A DNA stretch of 34,157 nucleotides from Candidatus Hydrogenedentota bacterium (GCA_020847495.1 JADLCA010000695.1:1-34157); one strand, 5' to 3'; positions 1 through 8,868 are shown, numbered from the stretch's first letter. Notes: generated by a model from the letters alone, not told the origin. Made by a program: numbers and translations.

Positions 1-1056
1 GAGAGGCAGCGGATAGGTGAAGGTGCTGCTCCCGGTCTTCGTGATCTGGAAATGACCGTTGTACTCAGTCTGGTTGGCCCCTGAAATCACAACGCGCCAG
101 TCAGTCTCCATGCGATGGTCCGCAAGCGTGGCCGTCGCCACGGCGTCCTGCTGACCCTCAACGGCCTCCGGGATAACCCACTTACCGCACTTCTTCAGCG
201 CGCCGCTGGCGGGCGTCGCGGGCGTCCCGGACACGGTGTAGTCGAAGGTGTCCGTGGTCACGTTGAAGATCGTAAATGTGCCGTTGTACTCGGTCTCGGT
301 CACGCCATCGATGAAGACGGAGTCTCCATTCGAGAACCCATGGCCAGCGCTCGTCGCCGTCGCCGTGGACCCGGACCGCGTGATGCTGCTGACGGCCAGT
401 TCTTTCGCATATTTCCCGACCGCCGTAACCTGGTCAGGGTTTCCTGGAACGCCATAGGTGAACGTGTCTGCGGTCTTCGCGGTGACTTGCCTGCGCCCGT
501 CGTAACCGGTCTCCGCAATGTCTTCGACCCGGATGTAGTCGCTGACCAGCAGTCCATGCGCTGTATGCGTCACGAGCACGTTCGAGTTTCCGCAGGTCAC
601 CGACGTAAGTGTCTTCTCGTTCACCGTGCAGGAGTGCAGCCAAAGGCCTGAGAAATCCGAGGCTGTTGGCTTAGGCTTCGTCGTAAAATCGTTGTCGTAG
701 ACGAAGAGTGTATAGGGCTTCCCAACCTGGCGCGTCCCGGTCGTTGGCGTTGTCGGTGTGCCCGTGATGGTGAACGTGAACGTGGTCGTGTCGGAAACCG
801 TAATCTTCCAGTCGCCGTTGTATTCGGTCTGGTCGCAGCCTCGGATCTTCACCCAGTCGTCGGTCGTATATCCGTGCGCGGCGGAGGTGACGACGGTCAC
901 GGTCGATCCGGAGCGCGTCATCGTGGAGATGGTCTTCCAGCCCGTGAAGCTGGCGGCTTCCCGTTCATTGACAGCGATGCAGAGCTGCGAGAGGATGTTC
1001 TTGATGTCCCCCTCAGCCTTCAGGCCACCCCACGATCCGCTGTTATACCAGGCCAT
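1..1056 (-). CDS. Repeat-containing tail/virion protein, 3' end cut by the window
   Basis: An uninterrupted frame runs from the ATG at 1056 off the left edge, giving 352 codons and no stop. GGAG lies 7 bases before the ATG and overlaps the end of the preceding tail gene. The protein has three full repeats of about 65 residues (roughly 42-108, 150-214, 222-286) and a fourth starting near 303. Each repeat follows the plan AHG(Y/F/L), a polar stretch, TEYNG or TGYDG, TFTY-like strands, then GTPxTPxxG. Repeats of this kind in phage proteins are often annotated as E1 FCCH-like beta domains and occur in virion surface or tail-tip proteins. Position directly after the tail-tip genes fits that role. 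The precise function is inferred and the C-terminus is unseen. Confidence 0.85.
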   Translation of the reverse strand, partial: MAWYNSGSWGGLKAEGDIKNILSQLCIAVNEREAASFTGWKTISTMTRSGSTVTVVTSAAHGYTTDDWVKIRGCDQTEYNGDWKITVSDTTTFTFTITGTPTTPTTGTRQVGKPYTLFVYDNDFTTKPKPTASDFSGLWLHSCTVNEKTLTSVTCGNSNVLVTHTAHGLLVSDYIRVEDIAETGYDGRRQVTAKTADTFTYGVPGNPDQVTAVGKYAKELAVSSITRSGSTATATSAGHGFSNGDSVFIDGVTETEYNGTFTIFNVTTDTFDYTVSGTPATPASGALKKCGKWVIPEAVEGQQDAVATATLADHRMETDWRVVISGANQTEYNGHFQITKTGSSTFTYPLPL

Positions 1057-1059
1057 GTA

Positions 1060-2673
1060 CTACTCCAAGAAGTTCAACGCATCCCACCCGTCATTTGCAG
1101 CATTCCTGCAATACATCCGACCTTCTTCGCTTCCGCCCGTGACCCGCCCGATCGCCGTCTCGTCGAGGCCTTCTGTTGGAAGCTCCGCCTTGCTGGCCGC
1201 CGTCACGAGCTGAATGCCCAGATGCACATGATCGGCTCGTGCGTAGTCGGCTGACGTTCCGGCAGCCGGGGTGAGAATGATCGCCTGCGGTGTCGCGTCT
1301 GATGGCGCCGCGCCGCCCCCGCCTATTGAATCGATGAAATCTTCCAGAGCTGTCTGTACGCCCGTATCCGCAGCAATAGCGTCTTCGACGATGTCGTATA
1401 CAACATCGTCGTCAATGTCATGGCTGTGATCGCTCCGGGCCGCGGTCGTCGCCACGCCCGCGGTGCCTACTCCAACGGCAGGCGGCTCCGTACTGGAAAG
1501 CTCGAGCGGCGGCTCTGCGGTGGCGTTCTCCAACGCACGGATCCGGTCCTCGAGCGAATCGAGATAGTCGCTCAGCTCGGGCACCTTCATCCCGAGTTCG
1601 ACCTTGACCGAAAGCGGGTTGTCCAGGTCGTATACGACGCGCTCGACGATGGTCTCTACGTCAATACCGAGCACCTCGTCAATGACAGTGAGCGTGCTGC
1701 CAAGGTCGATTCTGTCGAAATCGAAATCGTATCCGTCGTTGCTCTGGGAAAGGTCAACAAGGTCAATCTCGTAGCTCGTGCGCGGAACGCTGTAGATGTC
1801 GATCATTTCCTGCGCACAGAGGAGGAGCGTCGCTGGCGTCTTGATTTCCTTCCGCGTGAAACCGCGCGAGACGATCCCGTATGTCCCGGTGTTCTGCTGG
1901 ATGTACTCGTTGGACTCACCGGCATCGATGAGGTTCAGGCCGGCGTCACCATACAGGTAGAGCCGTGTGAACATGTCCCGCCTGCTCTCGCGGCGCTTGA
2001 TGGACGTCATGTTCTTGCGGTACCGTACCTGCTGGCCGGTGTCGCGACCGATGCGGGTTTTCCAACAGAACCGGCGCGAGGAAGGCTCGACGTAGATGTA
2101 GCCATCGCCGACCGTGTCAAACAGGTCATCGATGGCCTTGCGCATGCTCTGGCCACCGACGGCCATCGCGCGCGATTCGCCCGACCAGGCCGATGCGATG
2201 GTCCCCGGGTAGATCTTCGGCGTCCCGGCCTGGTGCGTCTTCAGCCATTCCACGATGTGCTCACGCACCGTTGCGGTTTCTTCGTAACTCGCAATCCATT
2301 CGTCCGAAAGCCGCGCCAGCAGGCTCTCGCCTTCAACCTCTACCTCGACTCGCGCGCCGGACCTGCCTGGAATAGCGTCCTGAATGGTGAACTCTTCGAG
2401 CAACTGACCGCGCTCGTCACGCAGCCAGATCTGGTTTGAGGTCGTGAGGTACTGGGCCTGCTCGGCGGTGGCGTCATACACGAAGCGGAGTTGGCCAGCC
2501 TGGTTGACGCGCCGTTCCCAGGTCCCGCCATAGAACTCAGGCAGATAAGCGAGGAGCGTCCCGGTCCGCGATCGGACCTCCATCCGATACCGCAACACGG
2601 CGTGCTGCGCCTGCGCGGAGGCTGCCTCGCAGACTCCGTTGAGCGTCGCGGTATTCAGCAGGCACGAGTTCAT
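1060..2673 (-). CDS. Tail-tip / tail-associated protein (Tal-like)
   Basis: A 537-residue protein. The ATG at 2673 is chosen because it overlaps the upstream stop as TGATG; six further upstream codons in frame are probably not used. The N-terminal 350 residues resemble the siphophage tail-associated fold: short beta segments, an LLEEFTIQDA-like strand, and a central SIKRRESRRDMFTRLYLYG region typical of Gp18/Tal-type baseplate hub proteins. The C-terminal part is low-complexity and carries two H-x-H motifs (SDHSHD near residue 422 and ARADHVHLG near 480), which are common in tail-fibre stems. It follows the distal tail protein gene, as hub proteins usually do. A C-terminal fibre-like extension for host contact is inferred. 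Confidence 0.7.
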   Translation of the reverse strand: MNSCLLNTATLNGVCEAASAQAQHAVLRYRMEVRSRTGTLLAYLPEFYGGTWERRVNQAGQLRFVYDATAEQAQYLTTSNQIWLRDERGQLLEEFTIQDAIPGRSGARVEVEVEGESLLARLSDEWIASYEETATVREHIVEWLKTHQAGTPKIYPGTIASAWSGESRAMAVGGQSMRKAIDDLFDTVGDGYIYVEPSSRRFCWKTRIGRDTGQQVRYRKNMTSIKRRESRRDMFTRLYLYGDAGLNLIDAGESNEYIQQNTGTYGIVSRGFTRKEIKTPATLLLCAQEMIDIYSVPRTSYEIDLVDLSQSNDGYDFDFDRIDLGSTLTVIDEVLGIDVETIVERVVYDLDNPLSVKVELGMKVPELSDYLDSLEDRIRALENATAEPPLELSSTEPPAVGVGTAGVATTAARSDHSHDIDDDVVYDIVEDAIAADTGVQTALEDFIDSIGGGGAAPSDATPQAIILTPAAGTSADYARADHVHLGIQLVTAASKAELPTEGLDETAIGRVTGGSEEGRMYCRNAANDGWDALNFLE

Positions 2674-3146
2674 CAGTGGAACGCCACCCATGTCGCCGCC
2701 GTCTCGCTGCCAACGGTGCAGCCATAGAACTTGCTGTCATTCTCGTTGAAGACGACTTCGCCTTGAACGCCAGGGACATCCGTCATGCCTGCATCGTTGA
2801 CATGACGAGGCTGCACGCGTGCCTCCAGCGCATTCACCGCATCCTGCAGTTCGGTGATGTGCTCTGCTGTCAGTAAGCACTCTACAAGGGCCCCGGACTC
2901 GTGGCCTGACGCAACGGTGCCCTGCTCGCCTCGGGCTGCCAGCGTCAAAGCATCACTGCTTCGGCTGGATGCCTCGACAATTTCGCCGGCATAGGCGGAC
3001 GTGCGCCCAATCGTCAGCCACTGCAACGCCGTTGAGAATTCCGCGCCATCTCCGGACGCAACGGACAGGCTCAAATCGTCGTCGTCAATCGTGGCAGCAA
3101 GCGTGCTGGCCGCGTTGTTCGTGACCTTGTGAAAACTGGTGGCCAT
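2673..3146 (-). CDS. Small virion structural protein between Dit and tail hub
   Basis: A 157-residue protein starting at the ATG at 3146 (TGATG overlap with the distal tail gene) and ending in a TGATG overlap with the hub gene. The N-terminal half is beta-rich (SLSVASGDGAEF, then WLTIGR, then GEIVEAS), a pattern often seen in short phage proteins that describe a value-plus-unit strand repeat. A helical stretch with LQDAVNALEARV follows at about residues 97-110, and a short C-terminal strand ends in AATWVAFH. This C-terminal FYGCTVGSETAATWVAF pattern is like the tips of small tail or receptor-binding proteins. I do not recognise a named family; tail-tip location is the main clue. Confidence 0.7.
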   Translation of the reverse strand: MATSFHKVTNNAASTLAATIDDDDLSLSVASGDGAEFSTALQWLTIGRTSAYAGEIVEASSRSSDALTLAARGEQGTVASGHESGALVECLLTAEHITELQDAVNALEARVQPRHVNDAGMTDVPGVQGEVVFNENDSKFYGCTVGSETAATWVAFH

Positions 3147-3976
3147 CAGTGATACCGCTCCCTGTAGGTTACGACGAGTGTCCCGGTCCCGGTCAGGCCT
3201 GTGATTTCAATCGCGTTGGACACGCCAGGCGAGAGCCTCGGGAAGATCGACGCCGGGCTAAGCACCGACATGAACGATGCCCAGGTAACCCCGCTATCAT
3301 CGCTGTACTCGAGGATGCCTCGGCGCGTTGCATCGAAACGGACCCAGCGGGTTGAAACGATTGTGGTATTGACGCCTGCCAGTTCGCTCCTGCTGGTATT
3401 CTCAACGCTGGGAGCTGCTGCGCCCGCCCCAGTGGGCTTGAGCACCCAGACCGGGTCAGCCTCCGCGGACCCTCCCACAACGCCGCTGGCTGGCACCGTG
3501 GCGTTCGTGACGCCTGCCGTCAGATTGATTGTCTGGACGGTCTCCGTCGTGCTGTAGGCGCGCGGGTCAGGCGCGACGAAAGACAGCTCAAACACGGCCC
3601 CGTTGCGAGCGGGTGTGACCCGCCCAGGCCGCTGGGCCCGGACCATCCAGAACCGATCATCAACGTCATCGAATCGCAGGCTCATAAGGCCATTCCGGGT
3701 CAGCAGGAGATTCAGCCTGTCGAGTTTCGCGCGCACTTCGGTCCAGGACTCTCCGAGCATCCAGCACTTGACCGGGATGACCCGCCCTGGGTAGTGATGC
3801 CCCCAGCTCACCCCGCCGAATCCGTATGGCACGTCCTGGACGTTCGCATCGATGCTCGCAAGCAGGTCCGCTTCATCCATGTTCAGCGTGATGCCGTAGT
3901 CGTCATCCCCGAGATAGACCACGTCGCTTCCCAGCGGATCGTCAGCGGGGCCACCGAGGTAGAGCGAGTGTCCCAT
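3146..3976 (-). CDS. Distal tail protein (Dit / siphophage tail component)
   Basis: A 276-residue protein with GGGAGG before the ATG at 3976, one base after the tape-measure stop. The N-terminus contains YGITLNMDEADLLASIDAN. It is followed by VPYGFGGVSWGHHYPGRVIPVKCWMLG, split here as GHHYPGR and VIPVKCWMLG, then WTEVRAKLDRLN and LRFDD. That is the usual order of Dit proteins: an N-terminal galectin-side strand set with a conserved 'prgg..y.gR.i.v...i.g' motif, a helix, then 'G...L.fdd....w..r', and PDPRAYS near residue 150. The last third is an added beta domain. The position right after the tape measure supports Dit. It would form the ring connecting the tail tube to the tip. Confidence 0.82.
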   Translation of the reverse strand: MGHSLYLGGPADDPLGSDVVYLGDDDYGITLNMDEADLLASIDANVQDVPYGFGGVSWGHHYPGRVIPVKCWMLGESWTEVRAKLDRLNLLLTRNGLMSLRFDDVDDRFWMVRAQRPGRVTPARNGAVFELSFVAPDPRAYSTTETVQTINLTAGVTNATVPASGVVGGSAEADPVWVLKPTGAGAAAPSVENTSRSELAGVNTTIVSTRWVRFDATRRGILEYSDDSGVTWASFMSVLSPASIFPRLSPGVSNAIEITGLTGTGTLVVTYRERYH

Positions 3977-3977
3977 C

Positions 3978-5609
3978 TCACGCCCTCCCCATGGCCAACT
4001 GACGGCGCATCAGCACGCGGCTGACCTCGTCGGCAATCTCGCGTGGATCTCGGTTCGCGCCGTTGATCGTGATATTGATGGGCTGGCCGCCACCCATGAA
4101 CGCCGCGGTGTCGCTGGCGTTCACAATGCGTCCGTTTGACTCTGGAACGAAGAGTTCGTCCCCGCGCTCGCCAACGATATAGGGAAGCCCAGCCTGCACT
4201 GGTCCGCCCGATGCGCGCGCCCCGACGCCTGGCGAAACATTGACGTTCAGGTCGCCACCGCCGAATCCGAACAGGCCAGCGATGTAGGAGATGGCGTCAA
4301 CAATCCCCTGCACGCCTGCGTGAATCATGCCCATGATGAAATCCCAAACGGCCATGATCTTGTCAGCGGCCCATTCAAAGATGCCGATGACTCCATTCCA
4401 CACCGATTGGATGACGTCCCAGAACCACTGGAACACGTCGGCTATCCCGTGGAATACGGCCCAGAACGCATCAGAAAGCGCAGTGAAGACCTTCTTCAAG
4501 ATGTTGACCTGGAACGTGAAGTAGGCCACGAGGGCGTCCCACACAAATTCAGCGGCTTTCTTGATGCTTTCCCAGACCTTCTTGAGGGCCTTGCTGATGG
4601 ATTCCCAGTTGTAGACGACGACGGCGCCGATCGCGATGACGGCCGCGATCGCCGCGATGGCGATGGCCACAGGCGCTGATATGGCCGCGATGGCAGCGGA
4701 CACGACGCCGAACGCAGACACGATCCCGGGTAGAATCACGAGTATGGGGCCCAACACGGCCATGAGCGCACCGATGACAGCAACTACCTTCACGATGGTG
4801 GCGGTCAGCTCGGGATTGGCCGTAATCCACGCAGCGACCTTCTCGATAATCGGCACTAACGACTGAGCCATCTGCTGGAGCACCGGCATGAGTGCTGTTC
4901 CGATTTGCTCCATGACATCGCCCAGTTGGTTCTTGAGCTGCTCCATCTGCCCGGAGAATGTGCCCGCTGCGGCCGCCGCGCTGCCTCCAAACTCCTTGTT
5001 GAGCTCGGCTAGAATGAGCTTCTGCGCGCCCATGACGTTCCCGGCCTCGACCATGGCCTCTATCTGGGCCTTCTGCTGTTCAGTGAACGACACCCCGACT
5101 CGAGACAATGCAGTAATGCCCTGGATCGGGTCGTTGAGCGCCTTCCCAAGCTGCACCGTGCTGCTATTCAGGTCCTGGCCGAGCGCCGTTGACATGTCGA
5201 GGATGGTTTCGATCGCCTGCGGGAACACATCCCTGCCGACACTGGTGAACGTCAAGAGGAGAGATTGCGCGCCCGTAATGGCGTCGTCTTCGAACGTCGT
5301 CGTTTTCTGCAGGGCCGCGGCCATATCGTTGAGCGCTTGCTGGGTGAGCCCTGCGGCGCCGCCTGTGCTCTTCAGAACCGCGGCAAGCTGCGCCTGGCCC
5401 TTCTCAGCGTCCGCCGCAGCGTCGACGGCCAGGCCGAGTATCCCCGTGATGGCACCGCCGACCGCCGTCATCCCGATTCCGATTGCCTGAGAGTGCGCGA
5501 GGATCCCGTCCATGGCCCCTTTGACGGAGGCTTGCGCCGATTGCAGCCCCTGCTGGAGCGGGCTATCGTCGCTGCGAATCAGCCATACCGCATCGCCCAA
5601 CGTAATCAC
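3978..5609 (-). CDS. Tail tape measure protein (short)
   Basis: A 543-residue protein with a GTG start at 5609 that overlaps the chaperone stop as GTGA. It contains an N-terminal helical region, then the phage minor-tail motif area (ALNDMAAALQ, DDAITGAQSLLLTF, LGKALNDPIQGITALSRVGVSF; residues about 90-175) typical of lambda-H/TP901 tape measures. A long hydrophobic run rich in Ala, Ile and Val lies at about 268-340 and could cross membranes during DNA entry. Trp/Phe-rich amphipathic helices follow at 340-445. The C-terminus has GGPVQAGLPYIVGERGDELFVP, split as GGPVQAGLPYIVGE and GDELFVP, a motif common at tape-measure ends. Tape-measure length scales with tail length, so this suggests a rather short tail. 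Confidence 0.93.
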   Translation of the reverse strand: MITLGDAVWLIRSDDSPLQQGLQSAQASVKGAMDGILAHSQAIGIGMTAVGGAITGILGLAVDAAADAEKGQAQLAAVLKSTGGAAGLTQQALNDMAAALQKTTTFEDDAITGAQSLLLTFTSVGRDVFPQAIETILDMSTALGQDLNSSTVQLGKALNDPIQGITALSRVGVSFTEQQKAQIEAMVEAGNVMGAQKLILAELNKEFGGSAAAAAGTFSGQMEQLKNQLGDVMEQIGTALMPVLQQMAQSLVPIIEKVAAWITANPELTATIVKVVAVIGALMAVLGPILVILPGIVSAFGVVSAAIAAISAPVAIAIAAIAAVIAIGAVVVYNWESISKALKKVWESIKKAAEFVWDALVAYFTFQVNILKKVFTALSDAFWAVFHGIADVFQWFWDVIQSVWNGVIGIFEWAADKIMAVWDFIMGMIHAGVQGIVDAISYIAGLFGFGGGDLNVNVSPGVGARASGGPVQAGLPYIVGERGDELFVPESNGRIVNASDTAAFMGGGQPINITINGANRDPREIADEVSRVLMRRQLAMGRA

Positions 5610-6195
5610 AGCACACCTCTATCCTGGAGCCAGGCCTTGTATCTCATTCGCTTCGAGCCTTTTCCCTTGCTCATGCGTTGCCTCGAATTCTCCTGGCGCT
5701 CGAACAACCGCTCACACATCATGGCGAATTGCCTGTCCGTCCAATGGTTCTCGATATGGTCGAACGGGATACCCCATTCGGTCATGAGCATCTCGTATAG
5801 GCGGCTCTCTAGGTGCTCGTCTTTTGGTCTGGAGCCGCCTTGAAAGGGCGCGACACGAGCTGCACGATCGCGCTCCACGCCCTGCCTATCTCGACCTCTG
5901 TCGCGTTGTCCGACGCCGATTTGTCCCGCGCAAGCTCAGGCATGAACTCGCACAAGAAGTCGAGCATGTCATCGAACGCCGGCAGCATGGCGAGCATCTG
6001 TTCCGGAGCGAGCAGCTTCGGATCGATGTTCGTCAGCGGACGGCCGTCCGGCCCCTTTGGCAGCATGGCGATGGTTCGGTTGATGCGCGTGAGCATCTGC
6101 CGCGCCACGCGCCTTACGGGTTCACTGAACCGGAACGGCTTGCCGCCAAGGACCACGGTGATGGTGTCGGCTTGCAGGATCTCGGAATCCGTCAT
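5606..6195 (-). CDS. Tail assembly chaperone GT, made by -1 frameshifting
   Basis: The second chaperone frame (stop at 5606) overlaps the end of the G frame by about 70 bases and sits between G and the tape measure, exactly where phages place the T extension of the G/GT pair. It lacks a convincing start of its own: the only upstream start-like codon in frame is a GTG at 5878 with no clear Shine-Dalgarno. A C-CCT-TTC heptamer lies at 5842-5848 in the correct zero-frame register for a -1 slip. A slip there would join the first 118 residues of G to 78 residues of T, giving about 196 residues. T contains RLYEMLMTEWG and a basic tail. The fusion is inferred from layout and slippery site. Confidence 0.75.
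5809..6195 (-). CDS. Tail assembly chaperone G
   Basis: A 128-residue protein from the ATG at 6195, preceded by GGAG with 7-base spacing. The longer frame beginning at 6264 lies inside the tail-tube gene and is not preferred. The sequence is a short strand region (TITVVLGGKPFRF) followed by helices (RRVARQMLTRINRTIAML, then MLDFLCEFMPELARD), the usual shape of small phage tail chaperones. It sits between the major tail protein and the tape measure. In lambda-like phages, G and its frameshift product GT bind the tape measure and recruit tail-tube subunits during assembly, and are absent from the mature particle. Gene order and frameshift site together support the assignment. Confidence 0.82.
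   Translation of the reverse strand: MTDSEILQADTITVVLGGKPFRFSEPVRRVARQMLTRINRTIAMLPKGPDGRPLTNIDPKLLAPEQMLAMLPAFDDMLDFLCEFMPELARDKSASDNATEVEIGRAWSAIVQLVSRPFKAAPDQKTST
5842..5848 (-). other. Programmed -1 ribosomal frameshift site (CCCTTTC)
   Basis: On the minus strand the G reading frame is cgC CCT TTC AAG, so the heptamer C-CCT-TTC fits X-XXY-YYZ with X = C, Y = T and Z = C. A slip back by one base gives CCC TTT and enters the T frame. It lies about 30 bases before the G stop at 5809. A second possible slip point is CAA AAG at 5821-5826, but it does not fit the heptamer rule. Function is inferred from register and from the near-universal use of frameshifting in this gene pair. Confidence 0.7.
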
Positions 6196-6197
6196 GC

Positions 6198-6743
6198 TTA
6201 GGCTCCGTTGAACCCGATCCACTTCCGGCCGGAAGGAATCGAGCTGGTGCCGAATACCTTGCACTCGAACTGGACCTTGCGGAGTTCCTTGATCCCGCCC
6301 GGGCTGCCGGTGACCTTCACGCGCACCTTCGGGTAGTACTCATACCCCTTGCCGGTGACCTCGATGATGGCCGCACGGTAGGTGATCGCCGTTCCTTCTT
6401 CGACTTCGTTTTCGCTCTTCTGCGCCGTGCTCGACAGCGCATAGACGTTCTCGTCGACGCTGTAGCACGCAAAACCGAACGAATCGGCCCCGTTCTTGAA
6501 CAGGATCTCGTCTTCGCGGTTCTGAGCAAGCGGCGGGTCGATGTCGATGCCCTCCTCGCGTGGCGTGACCTCAATGCTGTCCTCGTCGAGGTCTGCAATG
6601 TCGCCCTGCTCGATCGCCCCGAGAGTGGTGAATGCCGTGAACGACGACCAGGTCGTCAATCCGCCAGCGGCCGGAGTTGGGCTCGGCGGAGCGGTCCCGT
6701 CCGCGGCAAACGCGATCTTGCGAATCACACCAGATGCACTCAT
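6198..6743 (-). CDS. Major tail tube protein
   Basis: A 181-residue protein, ATG at 6743 in an ATGA overlap with the tail terminator gene. Predicted strands alternate throughout, with a middle region IDIDPPLAQNREDEILFKNGAD, seen as separate pieces IDIDPPL and DEILFKNG, and an ending in KVRVKVTGS, ELRKVQFECKVFG and a short GRKWIGFNGA tail. This is the size and composition of siphophage tail tube subunits, whose C-terminal half forms the beta-sandwich that polymerises into the tube. Its place between the tail terminator and the two chaperones is the standard position of the major tail protein. No extra Ig-like domain is present. Confidence 0.85.
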   Translation of the reverse strand: MSASGVIRKIAFAADGTAPPSPTPAAGGLTTWSSFTAFTTLGAIEQGDIADLDEDSIEVTPREEGIDIDPPLAQNREDEILFKNGADSFGFACYSVDENVYALSSTAQKSENEVEEGTAITYRAAIIEVTGKGYEYYPKVRVKVTGSPGGIKELRKVQFECKVFGTSSIPSGRKWIGFNGA

Positions 6744-7315
6744 GTTCCGTTTCCTCCTATGACGACGCGGTGCGTCGCAATTGATAGCGGGTAACCCGTA
6801 TCGGGCTCTTCAGTGTCCTGCACGGCACTGATAAGCTCGGCCACGTTGATGCGGCCCGAGTACATCTCGGCGCCGCGGCATGCGCGCATCTTCTGCTCGA
6901 GCGCCCGATAGACAGCGCGCGCGTCTTTGTGCAGGGCGGTCCCTCCATAGCATTTCGTGACCATCTGGCACTCGATGCCATCGCCGTTTGGATGCGTGCG
7001 CTCGTTAATGTGGAATACGATGGCCGCGGCGTCGTTCGTCCATCCCTGCTTCGGGGCCTTCGGTCCCCATATTCGGGCACCGACCAGGTCGTACAAGTCG
7101 CTTCCGGATTCGCTCAGATACTCGTACATGACCTGGAACGTGTCGATGACATCACCAGCAACCGCGCCGCCGCCGACCGGGAGAATCCCGACCAGGTTGC
7201 CATAGTCATAGACGACACCTGCCCGAACGTTGCTCGGGTCAGCATGGTCAGGCTCGCTGCTGACCTCCTGGAGGTGCCCGAGGCTCGATAGCACTGTTCC
7301 CACGATGCGCCTCAT
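6740..7315 (-). CDS. Tail terminator / tail completion protein
   Basis: A 191-residue protein with ATG at 7315, overlapping the upstream stop as ATGA. It begins with a helix (RRIVGTVLSSLGHLQEV), continues with strands around GGAVAGDVIDTFQVMYEYL, and has ECQMVTKCYGGTALHKDARAVYRALEQKM followed near the end by RINVAELISAVQDTEEPDTGYPLSI. The last element matches the usual 'g....e...pd.d.gyP.....f' ending of phage tail-completion proteins (gpU/DUF3168-like), which often end in a strand reporting a round of transverse pairing. Such proteins cap the tail tube and join it to the head. The immediate neighbour is the tail tube gene. Family assignment is by shape and order, not by a decisive motif. Confidence 0.72.
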   Translation of the reverse strand: MRRIVGTVLSSLGHLQEVSSEPDHADPSNVRAGVVYDYGNLVGILPVGGGAVAGDVIDTFQVMYEYLSESGSDLYDLVGARIWGPKAPKQGWTNDAAAIVFHINERTHPNGDGIECQMVTKCYGGTALHKDARAVYRALEQKMRACRGAEMYSGRINVAELISAVQDTEEPDTGYPLSIATHRVVIGGNGT

Positions 7316-8868
7316 GCGGCTTGGATCTCCCCCCCCACAATGGTTGTCGTGTTGGTGATCGCGGCCCCAGTGATGGACTGGAGGTTCTTCACGAGCAGGT
7401 CCGTCGTGGTCCCCTTCTCGCGAATGCGCAGCACGTATTGCGCGGGGTTGCTCGTATCGACGAACATGTCCGCCTCGAGCAACTTCTTGAGCAGCGCAAG
7501 CTGCGTGCTGTTGGAGTCCACCTCGCTGCGGATGGTCGCTGCTGTCGGTGGAGTCGTGGTGTTCGCGCCGTCCGTCCCGCGCATCGCTGTACCCATCGGC
7601 TCGGTATCGCGCAGTGCTTCAAGGCTATCGGTGGAAGGCGCAAACGTCCCGCCAATGTCGGACGGAGTTGCAGCCGCCTTATTGAGCGCGGCCTTGAAGA
7701 ACCCAAGCACCGTGTTGTCCCCGCTTCCCGTAATAGCGCCCACTCGTGCAATGAGTGCATCGATGAGCAAGTCAAGCCGTCCACCGTCTGTCCAATCGCT
7801 GTTGAGCGCTTCCAGCTTCAAGCGGTCAGCAGCAGTAAAGTCCACCGCCGTTGTATCCACGATGAGACTCGTGTTTCCGTACTGCCGCGTAGCGCCGCCT
7901 TCCACGACGCTGAACGTCCAGACCAGTTGTTCAAGGTCATCCGTATCGGACGCCGTGTAGACCGCCCTGTAGCGGCCCGTGGACACCAGCGACATGGTGG
8001 TGCTGTCGAGCCTCGCGGATAGGTCCGTGCCTCCCTGATCCACGAGGTCGATGGTTGGCGCGGAGTCGGGGGCTTCCATATTGCCGGTCGCATCGTAGAG
8101 GAGCAGTTCGATCCGGTGCGTCACGGTTCCTGAATCGGGACGTTCGATCACGGTCGGCACCACGCGCACAACGCGGGTGTTGTTCTGAATCGCCGTCACT
8201 TCCGTGCTCGTGGCGAGTCCGCTCTGCATTTGAGAAACCGCCGTGGCGTTCCACGTCGTGCCGCCATCGGACTTCGGCACCTTCGCAAGTTCGCTGGCCA
8301 GCGCCGCGTTGTCCGTGCCACGCATGTCAGTATTCGCTGTGCAGGTATCCACGAGCGTAATCTGATTCATCGTGGATGTCGGGGACGCGATGTTGAAGAA
8401 TTTCTTGAACCCTGCGGCAAGGTATCCAGCCGTCTCCGTCAACGCCGTGCCGAGAATCTGCGCTAGATTTGACTTGACTACTCCTGACGTGAAATCGAGT
8501 TGCCCCGCGCCCGTTCCCGCGCTAACCTTGACCCCATCAGTGCCTGTGTCCGCGAGTATCGCCGCCGTGTCCGTCTTGACTTCGCCAATCGTGTTTGCGT
8601 CGGTGTAGATGGTCGCCGTCCAAGGAACGCAGCCGCTCGTGTTGTCAACGACGTACAGGTCGATCACATCGGCGTTCATCTCGGTTGCTGTCAGCGCCAG
8701 CTTGATCTGGCCATAGGTGGAGTCCTCTTCGGTTACCGTTCCAACATCACCGTAGTCCCCAAAGTCCTTGCTGATTTTCGCCGTGATGGTTCCAGGATTC
8801 GTTATGAGCGTTCCATCGCTTTTGTAGAGCGACAGGCTCACGCTAAATGCTGTGTTCTTCTTCGGCAT
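7312..8868 (-). CDS. Large beta-rich virion protein (baseplate/upper fibre-like)
   Basis: A 518-residue protein with ATG at 8868, overlapping the preceding stop by one base. The N-terminal 100 residues look like a phage immunoglobulin-type beta domain (FSVSLSLYKSDGTLI, then TVTEEDSTYGQIKLALTATEMNADVIDLYVVD). There are internal echoes of NxDMRGTDNAALAS (near residue 178) and TAMRGTDGANT (near 425), each after a helical stretch ending in FFN or GFFKAALN, which suggests a duplicated unit. A second beta domain occupies about 230-340. I do not recognise a named family; similar architectures occur in virion surface decorations. Its unusual position before the tail terminator suggests a neck or head-surface protein rather than a tail tip protein. 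Confidence 0.65.
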   Translation of the reverse strand: MPKKNTAFSVSLSLYKSDGTLITNPGTITAKISKDFGDYGDVGTVTEEDSTYGQIKLALTATEMNADVIDLYVVDNTSGCVPWTATIYTDANTIGEVKTDTAAILADTGTDGVKVSAGTGAGQLDFTSGVVKSNLAQILGTALTETAGYLAAGFKKFFNIASPTSTMNQITLVDTCTANTDMRGTDNAALASELAKVPKSDGGTTWNATAVSQMQSGLATSTEVTAIQNNTRVVRVVPTVIERPDSGTVTHRIELLLYDATGNMEAPDSAPTIDLVDQGGTDLSARLDSTTMSLVSTGRYRAVYTASDTDDLEQLVWTFSVVEGGATRQYGNTSLIVDTTAVDFTAADRLKLEALNSDWTDGGRLDLLIDALIARVGAITGSGDNTVLGFFKAALNKAAATPSDIGGTFAPSTDSLEALRDTEPMGTAMRGTDGANTTTPPTAATIRSEVDSNSTQLALLKKLLEADMFVDTSNPAQYVLRIREKGTTTDLLVKNLQSITGAAITNTTTIVGGEIQAA

